Shown one piece after another: positions 1 through 6,423 of a DNA stretch of 11,269 nt. Position numbers and translations under genes: made by a program. Each line of letters begins with the position of its first letter. Position 1 is the first letter of the stretch. This DNA comes from Planctomycetaceae bacterium (GTDB lineage: Bacteria; Planctomycetota; Planctomycetia; Pirellulales; Pirellulaceae): NCBI GenBank assembly GCA_002702965.1, contig PADE01000196.1, positions 36,354 to 47,622 on the forward strand, written 5' to 3'. The notes under the pieces are model-generated. The model made no database searches. It saw only the letters and a program-made list of their open reading frames with translations, and was not told the origin of the DNA.

Positions 1-256
1 GCCGCGCGGGCCCGCCGTTGCGGCGATCCGTTCTCGGGGTCTCGCGAGGGAGTGCGGTGCGGCGTATTGTGGCGGGAATCCGGCTCCTCTGTCCAGGTCG
101 AACGGTTCGCCGCGCGGGTCGCCAATCCGGAGACCTGCTTCCGGTAGACAGATTTCCTGTGCGCTACATCTGCGATATGCTATCACGGTCGGCCTGTTCG
201 AACGGGAATGGGTCGTGGGCGTGATCGCACCGGCACCCGTGGAGTTGGCCTAGCAG
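1..256. other. left-edge region with no supported gene
   Basis: These bases precede the radical SAM gene. One forward frame is open from the window edge to 224, but its Arg/Ser/Gly-rich translation resembles no family I know and looks like GC-rich noise. It could in principle be the tail of a gene starting outside the window. A weak TATGCT -10-like element lies at 176-181 without a good -35 partner. GGAG at 241-244, 12 bases before the ATG at 257, is the likely ribosome binding site of the next gene. Confidence 0.4.
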
Positions 257-2083
257 ATGTTGAACGAACCGCTTAAGCGACAGTTGCAGAAACGTGTATT
301 GCCTAACGTGCAGTCTCCGGCCCAGTATTTGGGCGGCGAATGGAACATGGTCCAGAAGGATCACCGCACGGTGGGCGGTAAGCTCTGCTTGGCGTTTCCC
401 GATACGTATACGATCGGAATGAGCCACCACGGCCTGCAGGTGTTGTACACGCTGATGAACGCGAGGCACGATTGGGCATGTGAGCGCGCGTTTACGCCGT
501 GGTCTGACATGGAGGCCCAATTACGGCAACAACAATTGCCGTTGTACAGCCTGGAGACATTTACACCGCTCTCCGAATTCGATGTCCTCGGATTTTCGCT
601 GCAGTATGAAATCTGTTCGACCAATGTGTTGACGATGCTCGATTTGGGACAGATTCCCCTGCGCTCGATCGATCGAACGATGGACGATCCGCTCATCGTG
701 GCCGGGGGTCCCTGTGCGCAGAATCCCGAGCCACTTGCGCCTTTTGTCGACGTATTCGTGACCGGTGACGGCGAGCCCAGTTTGCCCATCATTTGCGACT
801 TTTGGCGCGCGGCGCGCGAGTCGCAGCGTCGCGCGACCGGGACTTTACGAGGCGGTCCCCAGGCCCGGGAAGACCGCTTGGCCGAACTGGCCGCGGCCCA
901 TCCTTTCTGTTACGTCCCCCGGTTTTACGAGCCCGAGTATCGAGATGGTCGCTTCGTGGCTTTGCAGCGTACGCGTGGCGATGTACCCGAGACAATCGAG
1001 CCCTCGGTGATTGCCGATCTCGATGGGATTCCTTTGCCGACCCGCCCCATTGTTCCCTACGTGGAGTGCGTCCACGATCGAATTGCGATCGAGATCATGC
1101 GCGGTTGTCCCTGGCAGTGTCGGTTTTGCCAGAGCACCGTGATCAAACGCCCGCTGCGGATTCGATCGGTCCAGACGATTGTCGACGGCGCACTTGAGAG
1201 TTATCGCAATACGGGATTCAACGAGATTTCGATTCTCTCACTCTCGAGCAGTGATTACCCTCACTTCGAAGAATTGGTATTGGAGTTGAAACGTGTCTTC
1301 GGACCGCTGGGGGTGAGTGTCGCGGTACCCAGTTTGCGGGTCAATGAACAGTTGCGCAGCATCGCCGAGCTAATTGGAAATGATCGCCGTTCCGGCCTCA
1401 CGCTGGCGCCCGAAGTTGCCCGCGATGACATGCGGGAACAAATCCGCAAAAAAATCAAGAACGACGACTTATACCAAGGCTGCCGGACGGCGTTCCGCAA
1501 CCATTTTCAGCGCATCAAACTCTATTTCATGTGCGGGTTGCCGGGTGAACGCCAGGTTGATTTAGATGGCATCATCGAGATGGCCGAGACGATCGCCCGG
1601 ATCGGCAAGGAGGAACTCGGGCGCTATCCGACGGTGACCGCGAGCGTGTCGAACTTCGTTCCCAAGGCGCACACACCCTATCAATGGAACGCCATGCAAC
1701 GGCGCGAGTATTTTCACTGGGCTCACAAATACCTCTGGAGTCAGCGGCAGCTACGCTCGGTCAACGTGAAATGTCATGATGTCGAGACCAGTTTGTTGGA
1801 GGGTGTCCTCAGTCGTGGCGATCGCCGTACTGCGGACGCCATCGAATTGGCTTGGAAACGTGGTGCGCGGCTGGACAGTTGGACCGAGAATATGGACAGC
1901 CAACGCTGGTGGCAGGCTCTGGAGGACGTGGGGATCGATGTCGAACAGGCACTGCACGAGCCGTACGAAGTGGGGGGCCGCTTGCCCTGGGATCACGTCA
2001 ATGTGAAATACGGGAGGACATTCCTCGAAAAAGAGCAGGCGCGTTCGGTGCTTCAGCTCGATGCGATGGCCGATGCGAGCTAG
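257..2083 (+). CDS. TIGR03960-type B12-binding-like radical SAM protein
   Basis: Probable radical SAM enzyme that would bind a 4Fe-4S cluster and cleave S-adenosylmethionine; the substrate is unknown. The cluster motif CxxxCxxC is at Cys284, Cys288 and Cys291, inside MRGCPWQCRFC. The N-terminal 200 or so residues resemble the B12-binding-like domain of the family (DTYTIGMSHHG, then a GGPCAQNPEP segment and TGDGE). The C-terminus (LLEGVLSRGD, LPWDHVNV) also matches the TIGR03960 layout. At 608 aa it is the length of the stand-alone form; in many bacteria this protein is fused or adjacent to a DUF2344/TIGR03936 partner, which is not present here. The canonical cobalamin DxHxxG motif is not visible, so cobalamin binding is uncertain. 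The ATG start has GGAG 12 bases upstream. The gene converges on the glycosylase gene with 59 bp between stops. Family assignment is by recognition, not by search. Confidence 0.85.
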   Translation: MLNEPLKRQLQKRVLPNVQSPAQYLGGEWNMVQKDHRTVGGKLCLAFPDTYTIGMSHHGLQVLYTLMNARHDWACERAFTPWSDMEAQLRQQQLPLYSLETFTPLSEFDVLGFSLQYEICSTNVLTMLDLGQIPLRSIDRTMDDPLIVAGGPCAQNPEPLAPFVDVFVTGDGEPSLPIICDFWRAARESQRRATGTLRGGPQAREDRLAELAAAHPFCYVPRFYEPEYRDGRFVALQRTRGDVPETIEPSVIADLDGIPLPTRPIVPYVECVHDRIAIEIMRGCPWQCRFCQSTVIKRPLRIRSVQTIVDGALESYRNTGFNEISILSLSSSDYPHFEELVLELKRVFGPLGVSVAVPSLRVNEQLRSIAELIGNDRRSGLTLAPEVARDDMREQIRKKIKNDDLYQGCRTAFRNHFQRIKLYFMCGLPGERQVDLDGIIEMAETIARIGKEELGRYPTVTASVSNFVPKAHTPYQWNAMQRREYFHWAHKYLWSQRQLRSVNVKCHDVETSLLEGVLSRGDRRTADAIELAWKRGARLDSWTENMDSQRWWQALEDVGIDVEQALHEPYEVGGRLPWDHVNVKYGRTFLEKEQARSVLQLDAMADAS

Positions 2084-2142
2084 CCGCTAATCGATGGTGC
2101 GGACCTGGCTCGGCGTCGGTTTGCCGTCGTCGCGCCGTCTCA

Positions 2143-2919
2143 TTACAGCGTGCCCCCGTTTGTGGCTCCCATTTCCTGCATCAACAACTGGATGTCTTCC
2201 CAAGTGTCTTTCTTGGCGGCCGGATTTCGCAATAAGTACGCGGGGTGGTAGGTGGCCACTACCTTGATTCCCCGAAACTGGTGAACCGTGCCCCGTAGCC
2301 GGCCGATTGATTCGCGCGTTTGGAGCAGATTCTGAGCCGCTACGCTCCCCAGGCAACAGATAAACTCGGGTTGGATGATTTCCAGTTGGCGTTCCAAGAA
2401 CGGACGACAACTGGCTGCCTCTGCGGGAGTTGGGTTCCGATTTCCTGGAGGGCGGCACTTCAGCACATTCAGGATATAGACGTCTTCGCGTTTCAGCTGC
2501 ATGCCCTTTTGGATGATGTCGGTGAGTAGTTTTCCGGCTCGACCGACGAACGGTTCTCCCAGGCGGTCTTCGTCCCGGCCGGGAGCTTCACCGAGGAAAC
2601 AGAGCCTCGCCTGAGAATTACCGACACCAAACACGGTTTGCGTGCGGAAACCAGCCAGCTCGTCGCATAGCGTACAGGCAGCTACCCGTTGTTGGAGTAA
2701 CTCCAGTAATTGGCGCGGTTCGCCGGTTGGAGATGTGGCGCGCATGTCCGTTTCCCGTGGAAGAGAGCTCGGCTCGGGCGTACGTACCGCATCCGCCACG
2801 TCCGCTTCGGGTGGCGCGATACGGGGGAGTTGGGTGACCCCGGACCGCTGGAGACTCTCAAGTCGCTGAACGAGAATCCGCCGCAGTTGAAGATCTGAAC
2901 TTTCGCCGTGTGTGGTCAC
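2143..2919 (-). CDS. uracil-DNA glycosylase, family 4 (4Fe-4S)
   Basis: Cytoplasmic base-excision repair enzyme predicted to remove uracil from DNA. Counting from the GTG start (258 aa), the glycosylase motif GEAPGRDED is at 110-118, followed by GEPFVGRAGKLL (121-132). The second active-site motif HPAYLLRN is at 225-232. Four cysteines, Cys82 and Cys85 (CTLC), Cys155 and Cys171, match the iron-sulfur ligands of family 4 enzymes. Residues 1-70 are a variable Pro-rich extension with a short helix-like start (LRRILVQRLESL). The frame is open up to 3291, but that would overlap the divergent der gene. The GTG at 2917-2919 is preferred because GGGAG (minus strand, 2928-2932) lies 8 bases upstream. 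A later ATG (Met59) would lose the extension but keep the catalytic domain. The gene is divergent from der across a 240-bp spacer. Confidence 0.9.
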   Translation of the reverse strand: MTTHGESSDLQLRRILVQRLESLQRSGVTQLPRIAPPEADVADAVRTPEPSSLPRETDMRATSPTGEPRQLLELLQQRVAACTLCDELAGFRTQTVFGVGNSQARLCFLGEAPGRDEDRLGEPFVGRAGKLLTDIIQKGMQLKREDVYILNVLKCRPPGNRNPTPAEAASCRPFLERQLEIIQPEFICCLGSVAAQNLLQTRESIGRLRGTVHQFRGIKVVATYHPAYLLRNPAAKKDTWEDIQLLMQEMGATNGGTL

Positions 2920-2927
2920 TAGGGGTG

Positions 2928-2932
2928 CTCCC
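2928..2932 (-). promoter_or_regulatory. ribosome binding site of the uracil-DNA glycosylase
   Basis: On the minus strand this reads GGGAG, 8 bases before the GTG start at 2919. It decides the start over the longer open frame (to 3291) and over the internal ATG. Confidence 0.6.
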
Positions 2933-2952
2933 GGGGAGCGGGTGTCACTCTC

Positions 2953-2978
2953 TCGGTCGACCGAACCTCGGCTGTTCG
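2953..2978. promoter_or_regulatory. palindrome and inverted repeat, possible operator
   Basis: TCGGTCGACCGA (2953-2964) is a perfect 12-bp palindrome. Overlapping it is an inverted repeat, CGAAC (2962-2966) and GTTCG (2974-2978), with 7 bases between the arms. Both lie 34-60 bases upstream of the glycosylase start, in the divergent spacer. The half-sites resemble those of a Gram-positive-type LexA box, but that box has a 4-base spacer, so I do not call it LexA. A repressor site is an inference. Confidence 0.3.
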
Positions 2979-2993
2979 CTGGCCGCCGCGCAT

Positions 2994-3031
2994 CGGTCGG
3001 GAAATCCGGCTCCGGTCGGGAAACCCGGCTC
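2994..3031. repeat. tandem 19-bp repeat, two copies
   Basis: Two head-to-tail 19-base units, 2994-3012 and 3013-3031, differ at one position: CGGTCGGGAAATCCGGCTC and CGGTCGGGAAACCCGGCTC. They sit in the middle of the spacer between the divergent glycosylase and der genes. The unit shares CGGTCG with the nearby palindrome. They could be a local duplication or paired protein-binding sites. Confidence 0.8.
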
Positions 3032-3044
3032 CAAGATGCGCGCC

Positions 3045-3050
3045 AGTATA
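3045..3050 (-). promoter_or_regulatory. possible -10 element for the glycosylase gene
   Basis: The minus strand reads TATACT, five of six matches to the sigma70 -10 consensus. No good -35 element is found at 16-18 bases, so this is weak. It would give a leader of about 120 bases carrying the tandem repeat and the palindrome. Confidence 0.2.
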
Positions 3051-3091
3051 AGCAGCCTGTGTGTTTTGCACACCGGGCCAGGACCGCCAAC

Positions 3092-3120
3092 TTCACCCGA
3101 TGCCGGCATTGAACTATGAT
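3092..3120 (+). promoter_or_regulatory. sigma70-like promoter of der
   Basis: TTCACC (3092-3097, four of six matches) and TATGAT (3115-3120, five of six) are separated by 17 bases. Transcription would start near 3127, about 33 bases before the der ATG. Confidence 0.45.
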
Positions 3121-3159
3121 GAACTGCGCGTTTAGGGTTGTGAATCGGGTGGGGGTTTC

Positions 3160-4539
3160 ATGGCGGTGCCGCAAGTCGTTATCGTCGGCCGACCCAATGT
3201 GGGGAAGTCGAGTCTCTTCAATTGGCTCGCCGGTCGACGGCTGGCGGTCGTGGATGACATGGAGGGTGTGACTCGCGATCGCGTCACCCATCTAATCAGC
3301 GATGGAGATCGGTTTTTTGAGTTGATCGATACTGGGGGAATCGGCGTCAACGATGTCGATAACCTGACCAAGGAAATCGAAGAGCAGATCAAGGCGGCGC
3401 TGGAGATTGCCGACGTCGTACTGCTGGTTGTCGATACCCGTGACGGAATGACCCCACTGGATGAAGAGGTTGCCCGCCGACTTCGGTACGTCGACAAGCC
3501 GATCATCTGTGTGGCCAGTAAGGCCGACGATCCCAAGCTGGATCCACAAGCAGACGAATTTTACCGGCTCGGACGCGGCAAACTCGTCCGCGTCAGCGCC
3601 CATCAGAATCGCAATCGGCGAGAACTGATCGATCTCATATTGCAGCGGTTGCCGGATCCTTCCGAAGCCGACGACAAACCACCGGAAACCGTCATGAAGG
3701 TGGCCATGGTGGGTCGTCGCAATGTTGGTAAGAGCACGCTCGTCAACTCGCTGGCTCGCGGCGAGAGGATGATCGTCAGCGAAGTGCCGGGCACGACGCG
3801 CGACAGCGTGGATGTCCGTTTTGAGTTGGACGATCAGATTTTCACAGCGATCGACACGCCAGGTCTGCGGCGCTCAAAATCGGTGAAAACCAATGTGGAG
3901 TTCTACAGTACACGTCGTGCGCAACGCAGCATCCGACGCGCGGACGTGGTGTTAATGTTCTTTGCCGGCAACGACCCCGTTTCCAAGGTCGACAAACAAC
4001 TCTGCCAGTATATCTCTGAAAGTTACAAGCCTTGCGTGTTTGTTGTCAATAAATGGGATCTGATGGTCGGTCGTATGCCGACGGACCGATGGGTCCGATA
4101 CCTGCGTGATTCGTTCAAGACGATGTGGCATGTCCCGATCGCTTTTATCACGGCGCAGACGGGCAAGAACGTAAAAGCCCTGATCAACCATGCGCAGATG
4201 TTGTTTAAACAATCCCGTGATAGGATTTCGACGGGCCAGTTGAATCGCCTGGTTGGCGCCGCGCTGAAGCGGCACGAACCACCTATTTTTCGCGGTCGCC
4301 GTCCCAAGATCTTCTACGCCACGCAGGTTGGGACCCAGCCACCGACGATCGTCTTGATCTGTAATTACCCGCAGGCCTTTTCTGCCACGTATCGCCGTTA
4401 TCTGCTCAGTGTTTTTCGAGACCAATTGCGGTTTGGTGAAGTTCCGATCAAGCTCTATTTGCACGCGCGGTCACGGGACGACAAGCGCGACGAAATATCG
4501 TCACACAAGACAGACCGGGTCGACTCGACGCCGACCTGA
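3160..4539 (+). CDS. der: ribosome biogenesis GTPase Der (EngA)
   Basis: Essential double GTPase that acts in maturation of the 50S ribosomal subunit. Domain 1 has G1 GRPNVGKSS (10-18), G2 Thr in GVTRD and G3 DTGG (57-60). Its G4 reads SKAD (120-123) instead of NKxD, and G5 is VSA. Domain 2 has G1 GRRNVGKST (185-193), G2 GTTRD, G3 DTPG and a canonical G4 NKWD (297-300). The C-terminal KH-like domain spans roughly 355-440 (PPIFRGRRPKIFY, YRRYLLSVFRDQLRFGEVPIKL). At 459 aa it is within the usual Der range of about 430-490. The ATG at 3160 follows a G-rich stretch (GGGTGGGGG) that could serve as ribosome binding site, and the protein begins directly with the G1 strand as Der normally does. It is preceded by its own predicted promoter and followed by prfB after 128 bp. 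The serine in the first G4 is the only odd residue. Confidence 0.97.
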   Translation: MAVPQVVIVGRPNVGKSSLFNWLAGRRLAVVDDMEGVTRDRVTHLISDGDRFFELIDTGGIGVNDVDNLTKEIEEQIKAALEIADVVLLVVDTRDGMTPLDEEVARRLRYVDKPIICVASKADDPKLDPQADEFYRLGRGKLVRVSAHQNRNRRELIDLILQRLPDPSEADDKPPETVMKVAMVGRRNVGKSTLVNSLARGERMIVSEVPGTTRDSVDVRFELDDQIFTAIDTPGLRRSKSVKTNVEFYSTRRAQRSIRRADVVLMFFAGNDPVSKVDKQLCQYISESYKPCVFVVNKWDLMVGRMPTDRWVRYLRDSFKTMWHVPIAFITAQTGKNVKALINHAQMLFKQSRDRISTGQLNRLVGAALKRHEPPIFRGRRPKIFYATQVGTQPPTIVLICNYPQAFSATYRRYLLSVFRDQLRFGEVPIKLYLHARSRDDKRDEISSHKTDRVDSTPT

Positions 4540-4589
4540 ACCCACACGTCGCTGGTATGGTGCGCCGGATGTCTGTTTTGATTTTCCGT

Positions 4590-4617
4590 TTCGCAGGGTA
4601 TCGCGACGCGTTATATT
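4590..4617 (+). promoter_or_regulatory. possible promoter of prfB
   Basis: TTCGCA (4590-4595, four of six) and TATATT (4612-4617, five of six) are separated by 16 bases in the der-prfB gap. Transcription would start near 4624, giving a leader of about 44 bases. Confidence 0.35.
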
Positions 4618-4667
4618 CTCTAGCCGCGTAGCCCGACAGCTCCACACGTTTCCGGAGACGACACTCG

Positions 4668-5769
4668 ATGGACGCCGACTTGATTGACCGATCGGAAGCG
4701 ATTCAACAACGCATCCTCCAGCTGCGGGACAGTCTTTGACTACCAGCGCAAACAGTCTGAATTGGGGCAGATCGAAACGCGCATGGCGGCTGCCGGATTC
4801 TGGGACAACCAGGAGACGGCTCAGGACGTCGTGGGAACGCTCAAGTCGCTCAAGTCGATCATCACTCCGCTGGAGCGATTGATTGAAGACGCCGACGACT
4901 TAGAAGCGATTCTCGAGATGGCGCGCGAAGATGCGTCGATCGATAATGAAGTGGCGCGTGAAGTCCAGCGATTGGAGGAAATGCTGGACGAACTGGAACT
5001 CAAAGCGTTGCTCAACGGCACCCATGACTCTGCCGGTGCGATCCTCTCGATCAATGCGCGCGATGGCGGAACGGATGCCAATGACTGGGCCGAAATGCTG
5101 TTGCGGATGTACACGCTATGGGCGCAGAAGAACGATTACTCGCTGTCCCTGTTGGACCGCAATGACAATGAAGAGGCCGGGCTCAATAGTTGCTCGGTCG
5201 CGATCCGGGGGCCGATGGCGTACGGGTATCTTAAAGGTGAGAGCGGGATGCACCGCCTGGTCCGTATCAGTCCTTTCAATGCGGATGGAAAACGCCAGAC
5301 CAGTTTTGCCGCCGTCGATGTGACTCCCGAGATTAACGACGCGACCGAAGTGGAGATCAAGGATGCCGACGTGGAGATGCAGACTTATCGCGCCCAAGGT
5401 GCGGGCGGTCAACATGTGAACAAAACCGACAGTGCGGTGCGGTTGATCCACAAGCCGTCCGGTGTGGTGGTCCAATGCCAGAACGAACGCAGCCAACACA
5501 AGAACCGGGCGACCGCATTGAAAATGTTGCGCGCCAAGTTGGTTCAGATCGAGGAAGACAAACGCGATGCCGAGGAGGCGGAAAAGTACAAGAACAAGGC
5601 TCGGGTTGGATTCGGGTCGCAGATTCGCAATTACTTTCTGCATCCCGACCAACGGGTCAAGGACTCGCGAACAGGATTCACGATGGGCAATTTTCACGAC
5701 GTGCTCGACGGCAACGTGCAGGGGTTTCTCGACGCGTTCTTGCGGTGGCGTGTCGGACAGGGAGAATAA
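4668..5769 (+). CDS. prfB: peptide chain release factor 2, programmed +1 frameshift
   Basis: RF2 recognises UGA and UAA stop codons in the ribosomal A site and triggers peptide release. The ATG at 4668 has GGAG (4654-4657) 10 bases upstream and opens a 23-codon frame ending in CTT TGA (4734-4739). A +1 slip on CTT continues with GAC at 4738. The joined protein is 366 aa, against 365 for E. coli RF2. In the joined numbering, the stop-codon-reading tripeptide SPF is at 201-203 and the catalytic GGQ at 246-248 (AQGAGGQHVNKTDSAVR). The spliced sequence ...QLRDSL-DYQRKQSEL is continuous with the helical domain 1 of the family. Starting at the in-frame ATG at 4684 would give an N-terminus (MTDRKRFNNASSSCG) unlike RF2 and is rejected. 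Frameshifting lets RF2 level control its own synthesis. A small unknown gene follows after 6 bp. Confidence 0.96.
4726..4740 (+). promoter_or_regulatory. prfB +1 recoding site
   Basis: The slippery heptamer CTTTGAC is at 4734-4740, with the in-frame TGA at 4737-4739. The SD-like stimulator is weak: GGGA (4726-4729) ends 4 bases before CTT, where E. coli has AGGGGG ending 3 bases before it. RF2 shortage slows termination at TGA and favours the slip, which is known autoregulation in this family. Confidence 0.93.
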
Positions 5770-5775
5770 GTCGAC

Positions 5776-6333
5776 GTGACCGTTCTGGAAGCTATGACCG
5801 AACAGGGGAGTGGGCTGCGTCTGACATTTGCCTGGTCTGGGGATCGCTATGCGCAGCAGATTGATTACTGTCACCGGGGTGCGGCCGCGCGTCTGCTGAC
5901 ATCTCGTGAAGATGACGATCGAGCGGTTTGGCCGATCAGTCCGCCCTTGCAGCAGCTGACGCTTGAGCCGCGGCCGCGAGGTCCGGTTGCGCTGTTAGTT
6001 GGGATGGCCGGGACGAGCCACTGGTCGGTGAGCATCGAAGCGGATAATGATCCCGCGCAGATGACCTTCGACGTGGCCTGTCGCGTTGGGCAGCAACCCA
6101 CTTTTTTGGGCAGTACGTACGATTGCGAGCAGCCCCTGCGCGCAGCGGGGGAAGGACGCGTCATTCTGGTCGACGGTGTGGTGCTGGAATGGTTGCCGGT
6201 GTGCGCCGAAACGGCAACCGGCGCGGAACCAATCCAGGTTGCTCAGCATCAAATCCAGATCGTCGCCGCGCGGCACCCCGCGACGGGAACGCTGCGCTGG
6301 AAGTACCGTTTGGCCCTCGAAACTCTGCATTGA
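5776..6333 (+). CDS. hypothetical protein downstream of prfB
   Basis: 185 aa protein that I do not recognise. It shows no signal peptide, membrane segment or catalytic motif. The pattern of alternating hydrophobic residues (GPVALLVGM, WSVSIEAD, GRVILVDGVVLEW, HQIQIVAA) suggests a mostly beta-strand, soluble protein. The GTG start lies 6 bases after the prfB stop, with GGAG (5761-5764) overlapping the end of prfB, so transcription and possibly translation are coupled to RF2. An ATG seven codons in (5794) is an alternative start. Coding status is supported by the tight spacing, the ribosome binding site and a full-length frame that ends just before a hairpin. A role in translation is only a guess from position. 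Confidence 0.75.
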   Translation: MTVLEAMTEQGSGLRLTFAWSGDRYAQQIDYCHRGAAARLLTSREDDDRAVWPISPPLQQLTLEPRPRGPVALLVGMAGTSHWSVSIEADNDPAQMTFDVACRVGQQPTFLGSTYDCEQPLRAAGEGRVILVDGVVLEWLPVCAETATGAEPIQVAQHQIQIVAARHPATGTLRWKYRLALETLH

Positions 6334-6339
6334 ACCGAC

Positions 6340-6368
6340 ACCCTCCACGAACGCGGCGTGGTGAGGGT
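6340..6368 (+). terminator. hairpin after the prfB operon
   Basis: ACCCTC (6340-6345) plus CACG pair with CGTG and GAGGGT (6363-6368), giving 10 bp with a 2-base bulge and a 7-base loop. It starts 7 bases after the stop of the preceding gene. There is no T-run after it, so it is not a classical intrinsic terminator; it may mark or protect an mRNA end. Confidence 0.35.
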
Positions 6369-6396
6369 CCGCCGACTGCGGGGGTTCGACCGGGTG

Positions 6397-6423
6397 TTGA
6401 CCGGAATCTACGGTTGTTACGAT
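6397..6423 (+). promoter_or_regulatory. possible extended -10 promoter of the enolase-like gene
   Basis: TTGACC (6397-6402, five of six) and TACGAT (6418-6423, four of six) are 15 bases apart, with an extended -10 TG at 6415-6416. Transcription would begin near 6430, after the first ATG at 6422. If this is real, translation would have to start downstream, for example at 6470. Confidence 0.3.

Noticed and set aside
18..224. Short forward frame near the left edge
   Set aside because: It starts at TTG without a ribosome binding site, its translation is Arg/Ser/Gly-rich without family resemblance, and it is open to the edge only because the DNA is GC-rich.
2111..2137. CGGCG/CGCCG and CGG/CCG arms in the gap between the converging radical SAM and glycosylase genes
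   Set aside because: The pairing is short, with an asymmetric internal loop and no T-run, so it is too weak to call a terminator in GC-rich DNA.
2962..2978. CGAAC/GTTCG as a LexA (SOS) box
   Set aside because: The spacer is 7 bases, whereas the Gram-positive-type box has 4; kept only as a generic inverted repeat.
2920..3291. N-terminal extension of the glycosylase frame
   Set aside because: It would overlap the start of the divergent der gene, looks unlike any protein domain, and a clear ribosome binding site supports the GTG at 2919.
5116..5874. 252-codon open frame on the minus strand opposite prfB
   Set aside because: It lies antisense to the RF2 catalytic region, which has unmistakable motifs, and its translation is a His- and Val-rich shadow.
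6134..6151. GC-rich self-complementary stretch (CCCCTGCGCGCAGCGGGG) inside the unknown gene after prfB
   Set aside because: It lies within a coding frame, has almost no loop and is of a kind expected by chance at this GC content.
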